Source of the DNA: Pseudomaricurvus alkylphenolicus
Lineage (GTDB): Bacteria; Pseudomonadota; Gammaproteobacteria; Pseudomonadales; Cellvibrionaceae
NCBI RefSeq assembly: GCF_011683955.1
Contig: NZ_JAAQPI010000028.1
Location: 1 to 64,000, forward strand
Reading direction: 5' to 3'
DNA length: 64,000 nucleotides
A model generated the notes under the pieces. That model had not been told where the DNA came from. It worked only from the letters and a program-made list of their open reading frames with translations, and made no database searches. Position numbers and translations under genes: made by a program. Shown piece after piece: positions 49,754 through 60,529 of this stretch; within the stretch, counting starts at the first letter, position 1, and the number at the start of each line of letters is the position of its first letter.

Positions 49754-50361
49754 ACACAATCCAACTCATTCAGCCAGATGAAGACACCAAGAATGCGAAT
49801 AATGAAATTCGACGACACTTAACCTTTTGCCGCTGGGAAGACGCGAAAAGCCTATCCCACCAACAGTTATCGAAGCTACACAAGAAAATTTCCTGTGGAG
49901 GAAAACCGACCAAAGCAATTAAATCCGCGATCGGACACTTCACCTACTACGTCTGTATATGCCACTATTTTCGGTCTTACCATAACACTCGACTCATTAG
50001 CTTTAACGCATACATGCCCCTTTGGGCCGACAGCCTAAGCCAAACATCTCTGAGCCAATCCATACCATTTTTCACTGAAAGCTACGGAGAATATTTTGGT
50101 AACTCATATGGAAACTATATTTTAAAGGCAGGCACAACGGATTGCTGGGAAAAGTTTCCGGAAGAAAAAAGAGAGCCACTGTATACCCGCGCCATGAGCA
50201 TGGAAAATACAGCATTTAAGCTCAAAGAGTTACTTCACCAATCTGATACTCCATTTGACTCACACCCAATCCTGGAAGCTGCAGAGGAGCTCCTCAGAGC
50301 GAAAAGAAAAATCGATGAACTTGAAGCAGAACTCGAGCCCCATCAAACAAAGCAAGGCTGA
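49750..50361 (+). CDS. hypothetical phage protein
   Basis: A 203-residue protein. It is helical with many His, Tyr and Trp residues (FTYYVCICHYFRSYHNTRL), and the last 30 residues are a probable coiled coil (LLRAKRKIDELEAELEPH). CAGGAG precedes the ATG. No family recognised. Confidence 0.5.
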   Translation: MNTIQLIQPDEDTKNANNEIRRHLTFCRWEDAKSLSHQQLSKLHKKISCGGKPTKAIKSAIGHFTYYVCICHYFRSYHNTRLISFNAYMPLWADSLSQTSLSQSIPFFTESYGEYFGNSYGNYILKAGTTDCWEKFPEEKREPLYTRAMSMENTAFKLKELLHQSDTPFDSHPILEAAEELLRAKRKIDELEAELEPHQTKQG

Positions 50362-50368
50362 CAATGTC

Positions 50369-50695
50369 ATGTATACGTACTCAGCAACTGTAACCGGTGT
50401 ATATGACGGTGATACGGTTACCGTTGATATTGATTTGGGACTGGGAGTTTGGCTTAGAGGTCAGAAAATTCGACTCTTCGGAATTAACGCTCCAGAGGTT
50501 AGAGGCAAATCAAGATCGGCCGGAATCGATGCCCGCGACTGGCTAAGGTCGGAAATACTGGGGCAGTCAGTCGTTTTGAATACCATTAAAGATAAGACCG
50601 GAAAATACGGGCGATGGTTAGCTGTAGTCAGGAAGAACGGCGTCAGCATCAATGACAAGCTCGTGTCCACCGGCCACGCAACTCCCTACAACTGA
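50369..50695 (+). CDS. thermonuclease (staphylococcal nuclease-like)
   Basis: A 108-residue single SNase domain. VYDGDTVTVDIDLGLG holds the metal-binding Asp, KIRLFGINAPEVRG gives the first catalytic Arg and the Glu, and KYGRWLAVV the second Arg, all in the family order. No signal peptide is present, so it acts in the cytoplasm, perhaps on host DNA or invading DNA. The ATG at 50369 is chosen because the upstream frame lies inside the preceding gene. Confidence 0.85.
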   Translation: MYTYSATVTGVYDGDTVTVDIDLGLGVWLRGQKIRLFGINAPEVRGKSRSAGIDARDWLRSEILGQSVVLNTIKDKTGKYGRWLAVVRKNGVSINDKLVSTGHATPYN

Positions 50696-50728
50696 TTGAA
50701 CCTTGAACCCAGACAGTTAATTTAGAAG

Positions 50729-50998
50729 ATGCTTAAGCTGATCACTGCCCAACAATGGATTCGCGAAGTCTTCCCCGAGGGAGGGGTTGGCCCTCGCACC
50801 GTCGAAAAGTGGATCCGAACCAAGGTGATCCACGGCAGAATCATTGGAGGCAAACTGTTTGTGGATCCAGACAGAACTGCTGTGCTACTCGAGTCAAACA
50901 CCGAAATTGAGGCAGATGACGCCACCGATCCCGAGCCTCCAGAACCCACACCCCAGGACGACTTTCAGGCGCTGCTAGACAAAGCCAGGGCCGCCTAA
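50729..50998 (+). CDS. excisionase (Xis-like)
   Basis: An 89-residue protein. A MerR-like winged helix occupies residues 1-48 (LITAQQWIREVFPEGGVGPRTVEKWIR, then HGRIIGGKLFVD), as in Xis proteins, and the acidic tail is disordered. It lies 62 bp upstream of the integrase and should bend attR/attL during excision. The layout Xis-Int-att is standard. Confidence 0.72.
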   Translation: MLKLITAQQWIREVFPEGGVGPRTVEKWIRTKVIHGRIIGGKLFVDPDRTAVLLESNTEIEADDATDPEPPEPTPQDDFQALLDKARAA

Positions 50999-51060
50999 GT
51001 TGACTAAAAAACACTCAGTCATCTATGATCAACAGGATGGACTAAAATCGAGATACCAAC

Positions 51061-52284
51061 ATGGGCACCAAGAAAAGGGTTTTTGAAGGCCAGGAACTGC
51101 CTGAAAACCTCTACCAGCATCAACGCAAAATCGCTAACCGCTGGCGATACAAAAAGGCCAACGGCACTTTTTTCCACTTTGAAGCGCCTACAGACCAAGC
51201 GATCGCACTGGCCACACAGCTCAACCTGGAGCGGTCAAACCCTGAATTACCCACCCCCCAAGCCAGGGCGCAAAAGGCAGCCCGCACGAGCTTTGAACGC
51301 CACGTTGAGGACTTCATTGGAGAGCGAGAATCAAGGGATCCGTATCTTGCACGGAAAGCCAGCTGGCGAGACAGGAAGGGATATCTCAGGCGATTATCAA
51401 AGGATTTTGCGCACACGAGCGTCACCCAGGTCACACTGCTCGACATGCAGAAATACTGGGACAAATTCACAGGAAACGCCCAGCGAGCCAGACGTGCCGA
51501 ATTCAAGCGATTTTTTAACCATCTGATTACGCGAGAGCTGTGCCCTAAACTAAAGGCTAACCCCTTTTCTACCGACGACAGCAAGCCCCAGGTAGCCATG
51601 CGGGCTCGCGCCGGCAAAAGGCGCCTGAGGCTTTCCATTGAGCAGTTCTGGAGCATCTACCATCATGCCGGCAACAAAGGTTGGCATTTCCTACAGACGG
51701 CCATGGGCATATCTCTGGTCACCACCATGCGCCGCGGGGATATCTGCGACCTGCGCTTCGATGAACACGTAGCCAGCAACTATCTCCGGAAGCAGATCAA
51801 CAAAAGCCATGCTCAGCTGAGCCAGGCGGAGTTTCGAGCCGACCCTAGCAACCTGAGCTGGAACCTGGATGAGCAACCGATCCTGCGCAAACTGATCAAT
51901 GACGCTCGAGAGACAAGCCTAAAGCACGCACGGTGCCCCTACATCATTCACTTCAGACCAAAAAGAAAGATCAAGGGCGATAGCCGGAAACACGCCAACC
52001 AGGTACTACCCGATTACCTCACCCGAGCTTTTGCTGAAACGCGAGACGAATGCGGCGACTTCAATAGTGTTTCTCCTAGCGCCCGACCCAGCTTCCACGA
52101 AATCAGAGCCCTTGGCAGTCATCTATTCAATAAAGCTTTTGGAGAGGAGCGCCGAAAGGACGTTCAGCTACTGATGGCACACACAGACGAGAAGATCACC
52201 AGGCATTACCAGCAGGGTCACGAGACCCACTGGACAGAGGTCGAACTGTCACTACCAACTGAGATCCTGAAGGGGCAATTTTGA
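51061..52284 (+). CDS. tyrosine-recombinase integrase
   Basis: A 407-residue phage integrase. An arm-binding N-terminal domain (residues 10-60) with a YKKANGTFFHF strand is followed by a SAM-like core-binding domain (75-175) and a catalytic domain with Arg near 224-225 (TTMRRGDICDLRF), His346-x-x-Arg349 (FHEIRALGSHLF), His374 (LMAHTD) and the nucleophile Tyr383 (RHYQQGH). It inserts the phage into the tRNA-Pro 3' end. Its stop is 82 bp from attR. Confidence 0.95.
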   Translation: MGTKKRVFEGQELPENLYQHQRKIANRWRYKKANGTFFHFEAPTDQAIALATQLNLERSNPELPTPQARAQKAARTSFERHVEDFIGERESRDPYLARKASWRDRKGYLRRLSKDFAHTSVTQVTLLDMQKYWDKFTGNAQRARRAEFKRFFNHLITRELCPKLKANPFSTDDSKPQVAMRARAGKRRLRLSIEQFWSIYHHAGNKGWHFLQTAMGISLVTTMRRGDICDLRFDEHVASNYLRKQINKSHAQLSQAEFRADPSNLSWNLDEQPILRKLINDARETSLKHARCPYIIHFRPKRKIKGDSRKHANQVLPDYLTRAFAETRDECGDFNSVSPSARPSFHEIRALGSHLFNKAFGEERRKDVQLLMAHTDEKITRHYQQGHETHWTEVELSLPTEILKGQF

Positions 52285-52286
52285 GT

Positions 52287-52327
52287 TTTGTCCACCTGCG
52301 CCAAAAGCTTTGTCCACTTTTGTCCAG
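52287..52327 (+). repeat. three TTTGTCCA repeats, candidate integrase arm sites
   Basis: TTTGTCCAC at 52287-52295 and 52309-52317, and TTTGTCCAG at 52319-52327, all in the same direction between the integrase stop and attR. Short direct repeats at this spot are typical arm-type Int sites. Confidence 0.5.
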
Positions 52328-52329
52328 GC

Positions 52330-52354
52330 AAAAAAATAGCGACACTAAGTCGCT
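52330..52354 (-). terminator. phage-supplied terminator of tRNA-Pro
   Basis: Minus strand AGCGAC (52349-52354) pairs with GTCGCT (52338-52343), followed by ATTTTTTT. It lies 17 bp downstream of the tRNA 3' end and replaces the host terminator displaced to 10121-10160. Confidence 0.8.
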
Positions 52355-52365
52355 GATTCTTAAGG

Positions 52366-52416
52366 AAAATATGGTCGGAGTGGCCGGATTTGAACCGACG
52401 ACCACCACACCCCCAG
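52366..52416. other. attR
   Basis: 51 bp identical to 10173-10223. It covers the tRNA-Pro 3' half from the anticodon loop through CCA and a few bases beyond, so the tRNA stays intact after integration. Confidence 0.92.
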
Positions 52417-52448
52417 TATGGTGCGCTACCAGGCTGCGCTACACTCCG
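52372..52448 (-). tRNA. tRNA-Pro (GGG anticodon)
   Basis: 77 bases including encoded CCA. The acceptor stem CGGAGTG/CACTCCG is perfect, the anticodon loop CTGGGGG puts GGG at 34-36, and the T arm is GTCGG-TTCGAAT-CCGGC. The 3' half is shared with attL. It is the prophage integration site and the last gene of the pheST-ihfA-MerR stretch. Confidence 0.95.
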
Positions 52449-52627
52449 AGAAGAGTTGGGATTTGCTTGAAACAAATCGCCGTTTCGGACTTCTTCTTGG
52501 TGAAGAACAAGCTAAGTCATTGATTTGACTCGCTTTAGCCCTTGGGGTGAGAGGGCTGCATCATACCCGAATTCTATTTGATTGCAAGCACTTTATCGGC
52601 AGCAGGCCTGTGCTCACGGTGACAGCT

Positions 52628-52987
52628 TCAAGGACCGTTGAGTACGTCGAGAACCTCTTCCAGCTCGTTGATCATCTGATTAACCAGCTGGCCAAACTGA
52701 CTGGCGTCCGCTTGGGCACTGTCTCCACTCATTTGCTGGCGGGCACCACCAATAGTGAAGCCCTGATCGTAGAGCAAGGAGCGAATCTGGCGAATGGTGA
52801 GAACGTCCTGACGCTGGTAGTAGCGGCGATTTCCGCGGCGCTTAACCGGTGTCAGCTGGGGGAATTCCTGCTCCCAGTAACGCAGAACATGGGGTTTGAC
52901 CGCGCACAGCTCGCTGACCTCACCAATGGTGAAGTAGCGCTTGCCCGGGATAACCGGCAGCTCGTCGTTATTGGTTGGTTCCAGCAT
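52628..52987 (-). CDS. MerR-family transcriptional regulator
   Basis: A 119-residue protein. The N-terminal winged helix is [27 protein letters not shown] with [13 protein letters not shown] as the wing. The C-terminal helix ([17 protein letters not shown]) is the dimer coil. It lacks the usual effector-binding cysteines. A gene nearly identical in N-terminal sequence follows ihfA in Pseudomonas-type genomes. It overlaps ihfA by 20 bases, so the two are co-transcribed. Confidence 0.88.
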   Translation of the reverse strand: MLEPTNNDELPVIPGKRYFTIGEVSELCAVKPHVLRYWEQEFPQLTPVKRRGNRRYYQRQDVLTIRQIRSLLYDQGFTIGGARQQMSGDSAQADASQFGQLVNQMINELEEVLDVLNGP

Positions 52988-53270
52988 AGTTCTCTACTCG
53001 AGCCTTGAGTTTTTGCCCCGGGCGGAATGTCACCACCCGGCGGGCAGAGATGGGGATCTCTTCGCCCGTTTTCGGGTTGCGGCCCGGCCGCTGGGTCTTG
53101 TCGCGCAGATCAAAGTTGCCGAAACCCGACAACTTCACGTGCTCGTTGGTCTCCAGGGAGGTGCGGATCTCTTCGAAGAAAAGCTCCACCAGCTCCTTGG
53201 CCTCACGCTTGTTGAAGCCAAGCTCCTCATAGAGCATTTCCGCCAGATCCGCCTTGGTCAGTGCCGACAT
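52968..53270 (-). CDS. ihfA: integration host factor subunit alpha
   Basis: A 100-residue histone-like DNA-bending protein. It starts [21 protein letters not shown], and the beta-arm contains [20 protein letters not shown] with the Pro that inserts into DNA. IHF alpha-beta bends DNA at promoters, origins and phage att sites; the prophage next door probably depends on it. It follows pheT at 24 bp, the usual arrangement. Confidence 0.97.
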   Translation of the reverse strand: MSALTKADLAEMLYEELGFNKREAKELVELFFEEIRTSLETNEHVKLSGFGNFDLRDKTQRPGRNPKTGEEIPISARRVVTFRPGQKLKARVENYAGTNQ

Positions 53271-53294
53271 AGCCTACGCCTCTGTCTGCCCCTC

Positions 53295-55694
53295 TTACCT
53301 CAGGGAAGCGTTAAACGTCTCCTCCAGGGATTTGATCACGGCATCCATGGAGGCATTAATTTCGTCCTCAGTAAGAGTGCGTGAAGCATGCTGAAAGGTC
53401 AAGCCCAGGGCGACACTTTTTCTATGTGGATCAATACCTTTGCCCACATACACGTCAAACACCTTTAACTCTGTAAGCTGCTCTCCGGCGGCCGCAGAGA
53501 TGGTGTTTTGGAGGCTGTCGACGTTGATATTCTGGTCCACAATAACCGCAATATCCCTACGAACCTCAGGGAATTTAGACAGCGGCTGGAAGCTCGGCAA
53601 CTGCGCCTCGGCGACAGAGGCCTGGGTGATTTCAAACAGATAAACCGACTGATTCAAACCCAGCTCCTGCTGCAGTTTGGGGTGCAAAGCTCCCACAAAA
53701 CCCACCTGCTCGCCATTGCGTACTACGGCGGCACACTGCCCCGGATGCAATGCGGGGTGACGGGCCACCTCAAAGCTGAAGCTGGCTTCATCGGCCATCA
53801 GAGCCAGTACCGATTCCAGATCACCCTTCATGTCGTAAAAATCGACGTTTTCCGCCTTCGCCGTCCAGGCCTCCTCCAGACGAGAGCCGTAGATCAGGCC
53901 GGCAATCACTGGTTGCTGATCCAGGTTGGAAACGCCTTCGCCTTTGGGGATAAAACGCTGACCGGTCTCGAACAGACGGACCCGATGCTGCTGGCGGTTG
54001 AGATTGTACTGCAGAGCAGATACCAGACCCGGCCAGAGGCTGGTACGCATCACCGCCATATCGGCACTGATGGGATTCTGCAGGGGCACCGGCGTGATCT
54101 CAGGATCAAACATCTGCTGCAATTTGGGCTCAACAAAGCTGTAGGCAATCGCCTCCTCATAGCCACGGGCAACCAGCTGGCTACGAACAGCACTCAGACC
54201 CACGCGGGTTTCGTTCTGGGGCAGAATACTCAGATCAGCGGTCAGGCTGGTGGTGGGCAAACGGTTATAGCCATAAACCCGGGCCAGCTCCTCCAGCAGG
54301 TCTTCTTCGATAGCGATATCAAAGCGGTAGCTGGGCACGCGGAAACGCCAGCCGGTATCGGCCTTGACGGACAGTTCCAGGCCAAGACGGGTAAGGATAT
54401 CGATAACATCCTCATCGCTCATTTCAAAACCAAGGCCGGACTTGATGCGCTCGCGGCGCAAAGTCACTTCACGATCCTGGGGAATTTGGTCGTTTTCGGT
54501 GACCATAACGGGACCAGGCTGACCGCCGACGGCATCCAACAGCAGCTGAGTGGCTCGCTCGATTGCCTGCTCCTGCAGCTTATAATCAACACCACGCTCA
54601 AAGCGGTGGGAAGAATCCGTGTGCAAACCATAACTACGGGCGCGGCCGGCAATGGCGATCGGATGGAAGAATGCACTCTCCAACAGAATGTCTTTGGTTT
54701 CGCCGGTCACAGCGGTGTCGTTGCCGCCCATAATCCCTGCCATAGCGATGGCACGCTCATCGTCGGCAATCACCATGGTATCGCTGTTGAGCTCAACTTC
54801 CTGACCGTCCAACAGGGTCAGTTTCTCGCCCTGATCCGCCATACGGGCCTGAACGCCACCACGCAGGGTATTCAAGTCGAAAGCGTGCATGGGCTGGCCC
54901 TGCTCCAGCAGGACGTAGTTGGTCACATCCACAATCGCATCAATGGAACGCAGACCGGCACGGCGCAAGCGCTCTTGCATCCACAAGGGACTTGGTCTGG
55001 AAACATCAACGCCACGAATGATGCGACCGACGTAGCGGGAACAGGCCTCGCCGGCATTGAGAGACACTTTAATGGTGTCTTCGATCTGGGCCTCAACGGC
55101 CTTTATGACTGGCTCAATAACCTCTTTTCGATTAAGAACCCCTACGTCGCGGGCAATGCCTTTCATCGAAAGGCAGTCGCTGCGGTTGGGCGTGAGATCA
55201 ACCTCGATGCACTGGTCGTTCAAGTCGAGATACTCGCGCAGATCCGCGCCTACCGGTGCATCCTCGGCAAGCTCCCACAGACCGGAATCATCGTCGCCCA
55301 ACTGCAACTCAGTTTGCGCGCAGAGCATGCCGAAGGATTCGACACCGCGGAGCTTGGCTTTTTTAATCTTGAATGGCTTGCCGTCTTCACCGGGCGGCAA
55401 CGCAGCGCCAACGGTCGCAAACGGAATTTTGATGCCGGGGCGGGCATTGGGCGCTCCACAAACCACCTGGCAGACTTCGTCGCCATTACCGGCAACCTTA
55501 CAGACCCGCAGCTTGTCGGCGTCCGGATGCTGTTCAGCTTCCAGAATTTCGCCGACCACCACACCGGAGAACTCGCCGGCAACCGGCTCAACGGCATCCA
55601 CCTCGAGACCCGCCATGGTGATTTGCTCAACCAAACCCTCAGTCGTGAGGTTGGGGTTAACCCATTCGCGTAACCATTTTTCGCTAAGTTTCAT
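53295..55694 (-). CDS. pheT: phenylalanine--tRNA ligase beta subunit
   Basis: A 799-residue subunit, normal length. It begins MKLSEKWLREWVNPNLTTEGL. An EMAP-II-type tRNA-binding domain is at 40-150, B3/B4 editing domains follow, then B5, and the C-terminal ferredoxin-like anticodon-binding domain (FPEVRRDIAVIVD). It pairs with PheS as alpha2-beta2 and edits mischarged Tyr-tRNA(Phe). It follows pheS after a gap of 79 bp that holds a REP-like hairpin. Confidence 0.97.
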   Translation of the reverse strand: MKLSEKWLREWVNPNLTTEGLVEQITMAGLEVDAVEPVAGEFSGVVVGEILEAEQHPDADKLRVCKVAGNGDEVCQVVCGAPNARPGIKIPFATVGAALPPGEDGKPFKIKKAKLRGVESFGMLCAQTELQLGDDDSGLWELAEDAPVGADLREYLDLNDQCIEVDLTPNRSDCLSMKGIARDVGVLNRKEVIEPVIKAVEAQIEDTIKVSLNAGEACSRYVGRIIRGVDVSRPSPLWMQERLRRAGLRSIDAIVDVTNYVLLEQGQPMHAFDLNTLRGGVQARMADQGEKLTLLDGQEVELNSDTMVIADDERAIAMAGIMGGNDTAVTGETKDILLESAFFHPIAIAGRARSYGLHTDSSHRFERGVDYKLQEQAIERATQLLLDAVGGQPGPVMVTENDQIPQDREVTLRRERIKSGLGFEMSDEDVIDILTRLGLELSVKADTGWRFRVPSYRFDIAIEEDLLEELARVYGYNRLPTTSLTADLSILPQNETRVGLSAVRSQLVARGYEEAIAYSFVEPKLQQMFDPEITPVPLQNPISADMAVMRTSLWPGLVSALQYNLNRQQHRVRLFETGQRFIPKGEGVSNLDQQPVIAGLIYGSRLEEAWTAKAENVDFYDMKGDLESVLALMADEASFSFEVARHPALHPGQCAAVVRNGEQVGFVGALHPKLQQELGLNQSVYLFEITQASVAEAQLPSFQPLSKFPEVRRDIAVIVDQNINVDSLQNTISAAAGEQLTELKVFDVYVGKGIDPHRKSVALGLTFQHASRTLTEDEINASMDAVIKSLEETFNASLR

Positions 55695-55723
55695 AGTCTT
55701 TTCTAACGTTGTTTGTTTCCCAA

Positions 55724-55760
55724 GTCGGGTTACGGCGCTTTGCGCCTAACCCGACCTACG
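55724..55760. repeat. REP-like host hairpin
   Basis: GTCGGGTTACGGCG and CGCCTAACCCGAC arms around CTTTG, followed by CTACG. Related to the copy at 56893-56930 (shared GTAGGTYGGRTTAG on the minus strand). Probably a dispersed chromosomal REP element. Confidence 0.65.
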
Positions 55761-55773
55761 CCTTTTAGATTCC

Positions 55774-56799
<1,026 letters not shown>

Positions 56800-56892
56800 T
56801 TAAATGAGAAGTTATAAGTTTGTATGTTGAGACAATTTATTGGGTTTGGTTCGTTGGCTTGTGACTATGTTCGCCTGCCGTCCGTCTGCAGT

Positions 56893-56930
56893 GTCGGATT
56901 ACGTCGCTGCGCGACTAATCCAACCTACGC
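56893..56930. repeat. REP-like host hairpin
   Basis: GTCGGATTACGTCGC and GCGACTAATCCAAC arms around a short loop, followed by CTACGC. Second copy of the family at 55724-55760. Confidence 0.6.
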
Positions 56931-56984
56931 CTGGCTTTGTGTCGAGCCAATGCCAATAAATTGTCCTAAATAAAGTCCTGTAAA

Positions 56985-57024
56985 TAAAAAAGGGAGGCGC
57001 TGAACCAACAGCCCCTCCCTTTTC
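56985..57024 (-). terminator. terminator after rplT
   Basis: Minus strand GGGAGGGGCTG...CGCCTCCC hairpin followed by TTTTTT. It separates the infC-rpmI-rplT unit from pheST, though read-through is known in related bacteria. Confidence 0.8.
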
Positions 57025-57055
57025 GCAATCGTACTGTGACGACGTTGCCGGCCGA

Positions 57056-57412
57056 TTAGGCCAGGGCTGCTTTTGCTTGAGCAACAATCGCAGCAAACGC
57101 AACTTTGTCGTGAATGGCCAGATCGGCCAGAACGCGACGGTCCAGTTCGATGTTCGCTTTTTTCAGACCAGCGATCAGGCGGCTGTAGGACAAACCTTCA
57201 GCACGGGACTGAGCGTTGATACGGGTGATCCACAGAGCACGGAAGTTGCGCTTCTTGACACGACGGTCACGGTAAGCGTACTGACCCGCTTTGATCACGG
57301 CCTGCTTGGCAACGCGGAATACGCGAGAACGCGCACCGTAGTAGCCTTTGGCCTGCTTCAAGATTTTCTTGTGACGACGACGCGCCTCTACACCACGTTT
57401 TACTCGAGCCAT
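57056..57412 (-). CDS. rplT: 50S ribosomal protein L20
   Basis: A 118-residue protein of standard length. It starts [26 protein letters not shown] and has the [21 protein letters not shown] segment. It is an early 23S rRNA-binding assembly protein and, in related bacteria, a translational repressor of rpmI-rplT. It follows rpmI at 42 bp. Confidence 0.98.
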   Translation of the reverse strand: MARVKRGVEARRRHKKILKQAKGYYGARSRVFRVAKQAVIKAGQYAYRDRRVKKRNFRALWITRINAQSRAEGLSYSRLIAGLKKANIELDRRVLADLAIHDKVAFAAIVAQAKAALA

Positions 57413-57454
57413 GGTAAATATCCTCTAAAAATGGGTAAGTCTGTGACAGGCCAA

Positions 57455-57649
57455 TTAGTTGGCGCGCAGCATACGATCGATAGCTTTCTTATCGGAAGCA
57501 TCGACCAGACTGGTACCGCGCAGCTGACGCTTACGCTTGGTGGTCATTTTAGTGAGGATGTGGCTCTTGTTAGCGGACTTGCGCTTGTAACCACCAGCAG
57601 ATTTCTTGAAGCGCTTTGCAGCACCACTGTGTACTTTAGCTTTTGGCAT
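57455..57649 (-). CDS. rpmI: 50S ribosomal protein L35
   Basis: A 64-residue basic protein, [20 protein letters not shown]..., of standard length. It lies between infC and rplT in the usual operon and is expected to be under L20 control. Confidence 0.98.
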   Translation of the reverse strand: MPKAKVHSGAAKRFKKSAGGYKRKSANKSHILTKMTTKRKRQLRGTSLVDASDKKAIDRMLRAN

Positions 57650-57787
57650 GAGAATACTCTCGTTCTAACGTTAATAAAAATCACTAACCAGAAACTAAAA
57701 ACGCCACTGCGTATTAATACCACTCACACGCAATGACGAGTTCTGGTAAAGCGCCATATAAAGTCATCTAGGCAGCTAAAAGCCCGA

Positions 57788-58327
57788 TCACTTTCTCTTT
57801 TTGGGGGCAATAACCATGAGCAGCTGACGACCTTCCATCTTCGGATGCTGTTCCACAGTGCCAAGCTCCTCCAGATCGGTTTCGATGCGTTTCATCATCT
57901 CCATGCCGAGCTCCTGGTGAGCCATTTCGCGACCACGGTATCGCAGGGATACCTTGACCTTGTCCCCATCTTCCAGGAACCGAGTAAGATTACGCAATTT
58001 AATCTTATAGTCCCCGATATCCGTCCCTGGGCGAAACTTGATTTCCTTGATCTGCTGCTGGCGCTGTTTCTTCTTCGCCGCAGCCTTTGTCTTCTTGATA
58101 TCAAACAAGTGCTTGCCGTAGTCCATCACTTTACAGACTACAGGATCTGATTCGCCGTTCATCAGCACCAGATCAAGACCCGCGCTTTGGGCGTTCTGCA
58201 ATGCGTCTTCCAAGGATACGATGCCTACCTGCTCACCGCTGGCACCAATCAGGCGAACCTGATCTGCTTCGATTTGATCGTTAATTGGCGCCTTTTTGGA
58301 ACGTCCTTTGGAATTATCTCGTTTGAT
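57788..58327 (-). CDS. infC: translation initiation factor IF-3
   Basis: A 179-residue protein if started at ATC 58327. The N-domain has [21 protein letters not shown] (given in full length 21 only in part: [20 protein letters not shown]), and the C-domain ends with [14 protein letters not shown]. No ATG/GTG/TTG gives a full-length start; the TTG at 58213 would remove the first 38 residues. TAGGAG lies 9 bases before ATC. A rare start codon (AUU in E. coli) is the classic basis of IF-3 autocontrol, so a non-canonical start here makes sense. Confidence 0.92.
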   Translation of the reverse strand: MKRDNSKGRSKKAPINDQIEADQVRLIGASGEQVGIVSLEDALQNAQSAGLDLVLMNGESDPVVCKVMDYGKHLFDIKKTKAAAKKKQRQQQIKEIKFRPGTDIGDYKIKLRNLTRFLEDGDKVKVSLRYRGREMAHQELGMEMMKRIETDLEELGTVEQHPKMEGRQLLMVIAPKKRK

Positions 58328-58404
58328 AGTATTAATCTCCTAAAGTTTGACCGCCGGGAGTGACAGCCCTGCCATTTCAGCAATGGCCGGGCCTGCCCCA
58401 CACC

Positions 58405-60336
58405 TTAATCGGCCTGCAACGACGAGCGGCCGCGACGTGCTACGTCCGCGGCCAACAGTTCTGCAAATGCATCGATGCTCATCGAACCCAAGTCCTCACC
58501 GGTGCGCGTGCGCACGCTGACGGACCCTGTTTCGACCTCCTTATCGCCCACTGTGAGCAGGTAAGGGATCTTCTGAATTGTGTGCTCGCGGATTTTAAAG
58601 CCGATCTTCTCATTTCTCAAGTCAGAAATAGCCCGGAAGCCCTTGTTTCTCAAGGATTCTTCGACTTTTTGCACATATTCGGCCTGATTGTCAGTAATAT
58701 TCATGATCACGGCCTGCTCAGGCGCCAACCAGGTGGGGAATGCCCCCTCGTAGTTCTCGATCAGAATGCCGATAAAACGCTCGAAAGAGCCTAAAATGGC
58801 CCGATGCAGCATCACTGGCGTCTGGCGGGAGCCGTCTTCAGCCACGTACTGCGCCTCCAGGCGACCGGGCATGGAGAAGTCCACCTGAATGGTACCGCAT
58901 TGCCAGACCCGGCCAAGGCAATCCTTGAGGGAAAACTCAATCTTGGGACCATAGAAGGCCCCTTCGCCCGGCAACAATTCCCAGCCGAGACCTTTGGCGT
59001 CCAGCGCATCCATCAATGCCTTTTCCGCCTTATCCCACACCTCGTCGCTGCCCACGCGCTGCTCAGGGCGGGTAGAGATACGGATGATGACGTCATCGAA
59101 GCCGAAATCCGCATAGACGCTGTACAGCAGGTCGGTGAAGATGGACACCTCGCTCTGGATGTCATCCTCGGCGCAGAATATGTGGGCGTCATCCTGGGTA
59201 AAGCCACGTACCCGCATAATGCCCTGCAGAGTACCGGAGGCCTCGTTGCGGTGGCAGGAGCCGAACTCCGCCAGGCGCAGTGGCAGGTCGCGGTAGCTCT
59301 TCAGCCCTTGATTGAACACCTGCACATGGCAGGGACAGTTCATGGGCTTAACCGCGTAGTCACGGTGCTCTGACTGAACGGTAAACATATTCTCACGAAA
59401 CTTGTCCCAGTGACCCGACTTCTCCCACAGGGTGCGATCGACAACCTGGGGCGTCTTGATTTCCTGGTAGCCATTATCGCGCTGTAACTTGCGCATATAC
59501 TCTTCAATGGCGGTATATATGGACCAGCCACGAGGGTGCCAGAACACCATACCTGGCGCCTCTTCCTGCAGATGGAAGAGATTAAACTTCTTGCCCAGCT
59601 TACGATGATCGCGCTTGACCGCCTCCTCCAGGAATTTGAGGTGAGCCTTCAACTGCTTCTTATCGGCAAACGCAATGCCGTAAACGCGCTGCAGCATTTT
59701 GTTGTCGGAATCACCGCGCCAGTAGGCGCCGTTGACACTCATCAGCTTGAAGTAGTGACAGAATTTCATGTTGGGCACATGAGGGCCACGACACATGTCT
59801 ACGTATTCTTCGTGATGATAAAGACCAGGCTGGTCACCTTTGTCGATGTCCTGGTCCAGAATTTCCATTTTGTAGGTCTCGCCGCGAGCTTCGAACACCT
59901 CGCGAGCCTCCTGCCAGCTGACCGTCTTTTTCACAACGTCGTAGTTGGTCTTGGCCAGCTCCAGCATGCGCTTCTCCAGCGCCGCCATATCGTCCTCGGT
60001 GAGCATATGGTCGAGGTCGACGTCGTAGTAGAAACCGTTCTCGATGGTGGGGCCAATGGCCATTTTCACATCGGGCCACAGCTGCTTGATGGCGTGCCCC
60101 AGCAGGTGCGCGCAGGAGTGGCGAATAATCTCCAGACCGTCTTCGTCTTTGGCCGTGAATATCGTCAGCTCGGAATCTTCGCTGATGATGTCGTGAGCAT
60201 CCACGCGCTCACCGTTGACGCGGCCGGCAATGGTGGCTTTGGCCAGACCAGGACCGATATCGGCGGCAACATCCATAACGGAAACGGGTTTATCGAACTC
60301 GCGTTGCGAGCCATCGGGAAGGGTAATAACAGGCAT
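58405..60336 (-). CDS. thrS: threonine--tRNA ligase
   Basis: A 643-residue class II synthetase, normal length from the ATG at 60336 ([20 protein letters not shown]). TGS domain at 1-62, editing domain with [10 protein letters not shown] (about 72-81), catalytic core with [12 protein letters not shown] and [11 protein letters not shown], and a C-terminal anticodon-binding domain. The frame is open to 60498, but the extra residues are not family-like. It precedes infC as in most gammaproteobacteria. Confidence 0.97.
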   Translation of the reverse strand: MPVITLPDGSQREFDKPVSVMDVAADIGPGLAKATIAGRVNGERVDAHDIISEDSELTIFTAKDEDGLEIIRHSCAHLLGHAIKQLWPDVKMAIGPTIENGFYYDVDLDHMLTEDDMAALEKRMLELAKTNYDVVKKTVSWQEAREVFEARGETYKMEILDQDIDKGDQPGLYHHEEYVDMCRGPHVPNMKFCHYFKLMSVNGAYWRGDSDNKMLQRVYGIAFADKKQLKAHLKFLEEAVKRDHRKLGKKFNLFHLQEEAPGMVFWHPRGWSIYTAIEEYMRKLQRDNGYQEIKTPQVVDRTLWEKSGHWDKFRENMFTVQSEHRDYAVKPMNCPCHVQVFNQGLKSYRDLPLRLAEFGSCHRNEASGTLQGIMRVRGFTQDDAHIFCAEDDIQSEVSIFTDLLYSVYADFGFDDVIIRISTRPEQRVGSDEVWDKAEKALMDALDAKGLGWELLPGEGAFYGPKIEFSLKDCLGRVWQCGTIQVDFSMPGRLEAQYVAEDGSRQTPVMLHRAILGSFERFIGILIENYEGAFPTWLAPEQAVIMNITDNQAEYVQKVEESLRNKGFRAISDLRNEKIGFKIREHTIQKIPYLLTVGDKEVETGSVSVRTRTGEDLGSMSIDAFAELLAADVARRGRSSLQAD

Positions 60337-60529
60337 TTTACTTTCCAGTTCAGTGGTGACCCCTACGTAAGGCCACGTGAAGTTTTTGTCCGAACGGACT
60401 CCATAGTTCCGACGCTGGGCCGGAGCGAGGGAGGGATTATAGAGAAGAGCGCCAGGGCTGGCTACGGCACCTGTCAAAAATCCAGGGCAACCTCGCAAAA
60501 ATCAAGGGCGCCAGCCCGGAAATCAGCTA

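Larger units (their letters stand above)
10173..52416. mobile_element. complete-looking lambdoid-type siphovirus prophage integrated in tRNA-Pro
   Basis: Exact 51-bp direct repeats end the element at 10173-10223 and 52366-52416, the right one inside tRNA-Pro. Integrase and excisionase lie next to attR. All expected modules are present: immunity, replication, late regulator, lysis, terminase, head, tail and fibres. No inactivating frameshift is seen in a core gene, so it may be inducible. Lytic genes run leftward on the minus strand and the early accessory arm runs rightward on the plus strand. Confidence 0.93.

Noticed and set aside
52541-52570. Terminator between the MerR-type gene and tRNA-Pro
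   Set aside because: GCCCT/AGGGC can pair, but no T run follows on the minus strand, so the MerR-type transcript may run into the tRNA.
53508-55673. A 721-codon plus-strand frame opposite pheT
   Set aside because: It is the antisense shadow of pheT, which is unambiguous. The His/Gln/Leu-rich composition is typical of an antisense frame.
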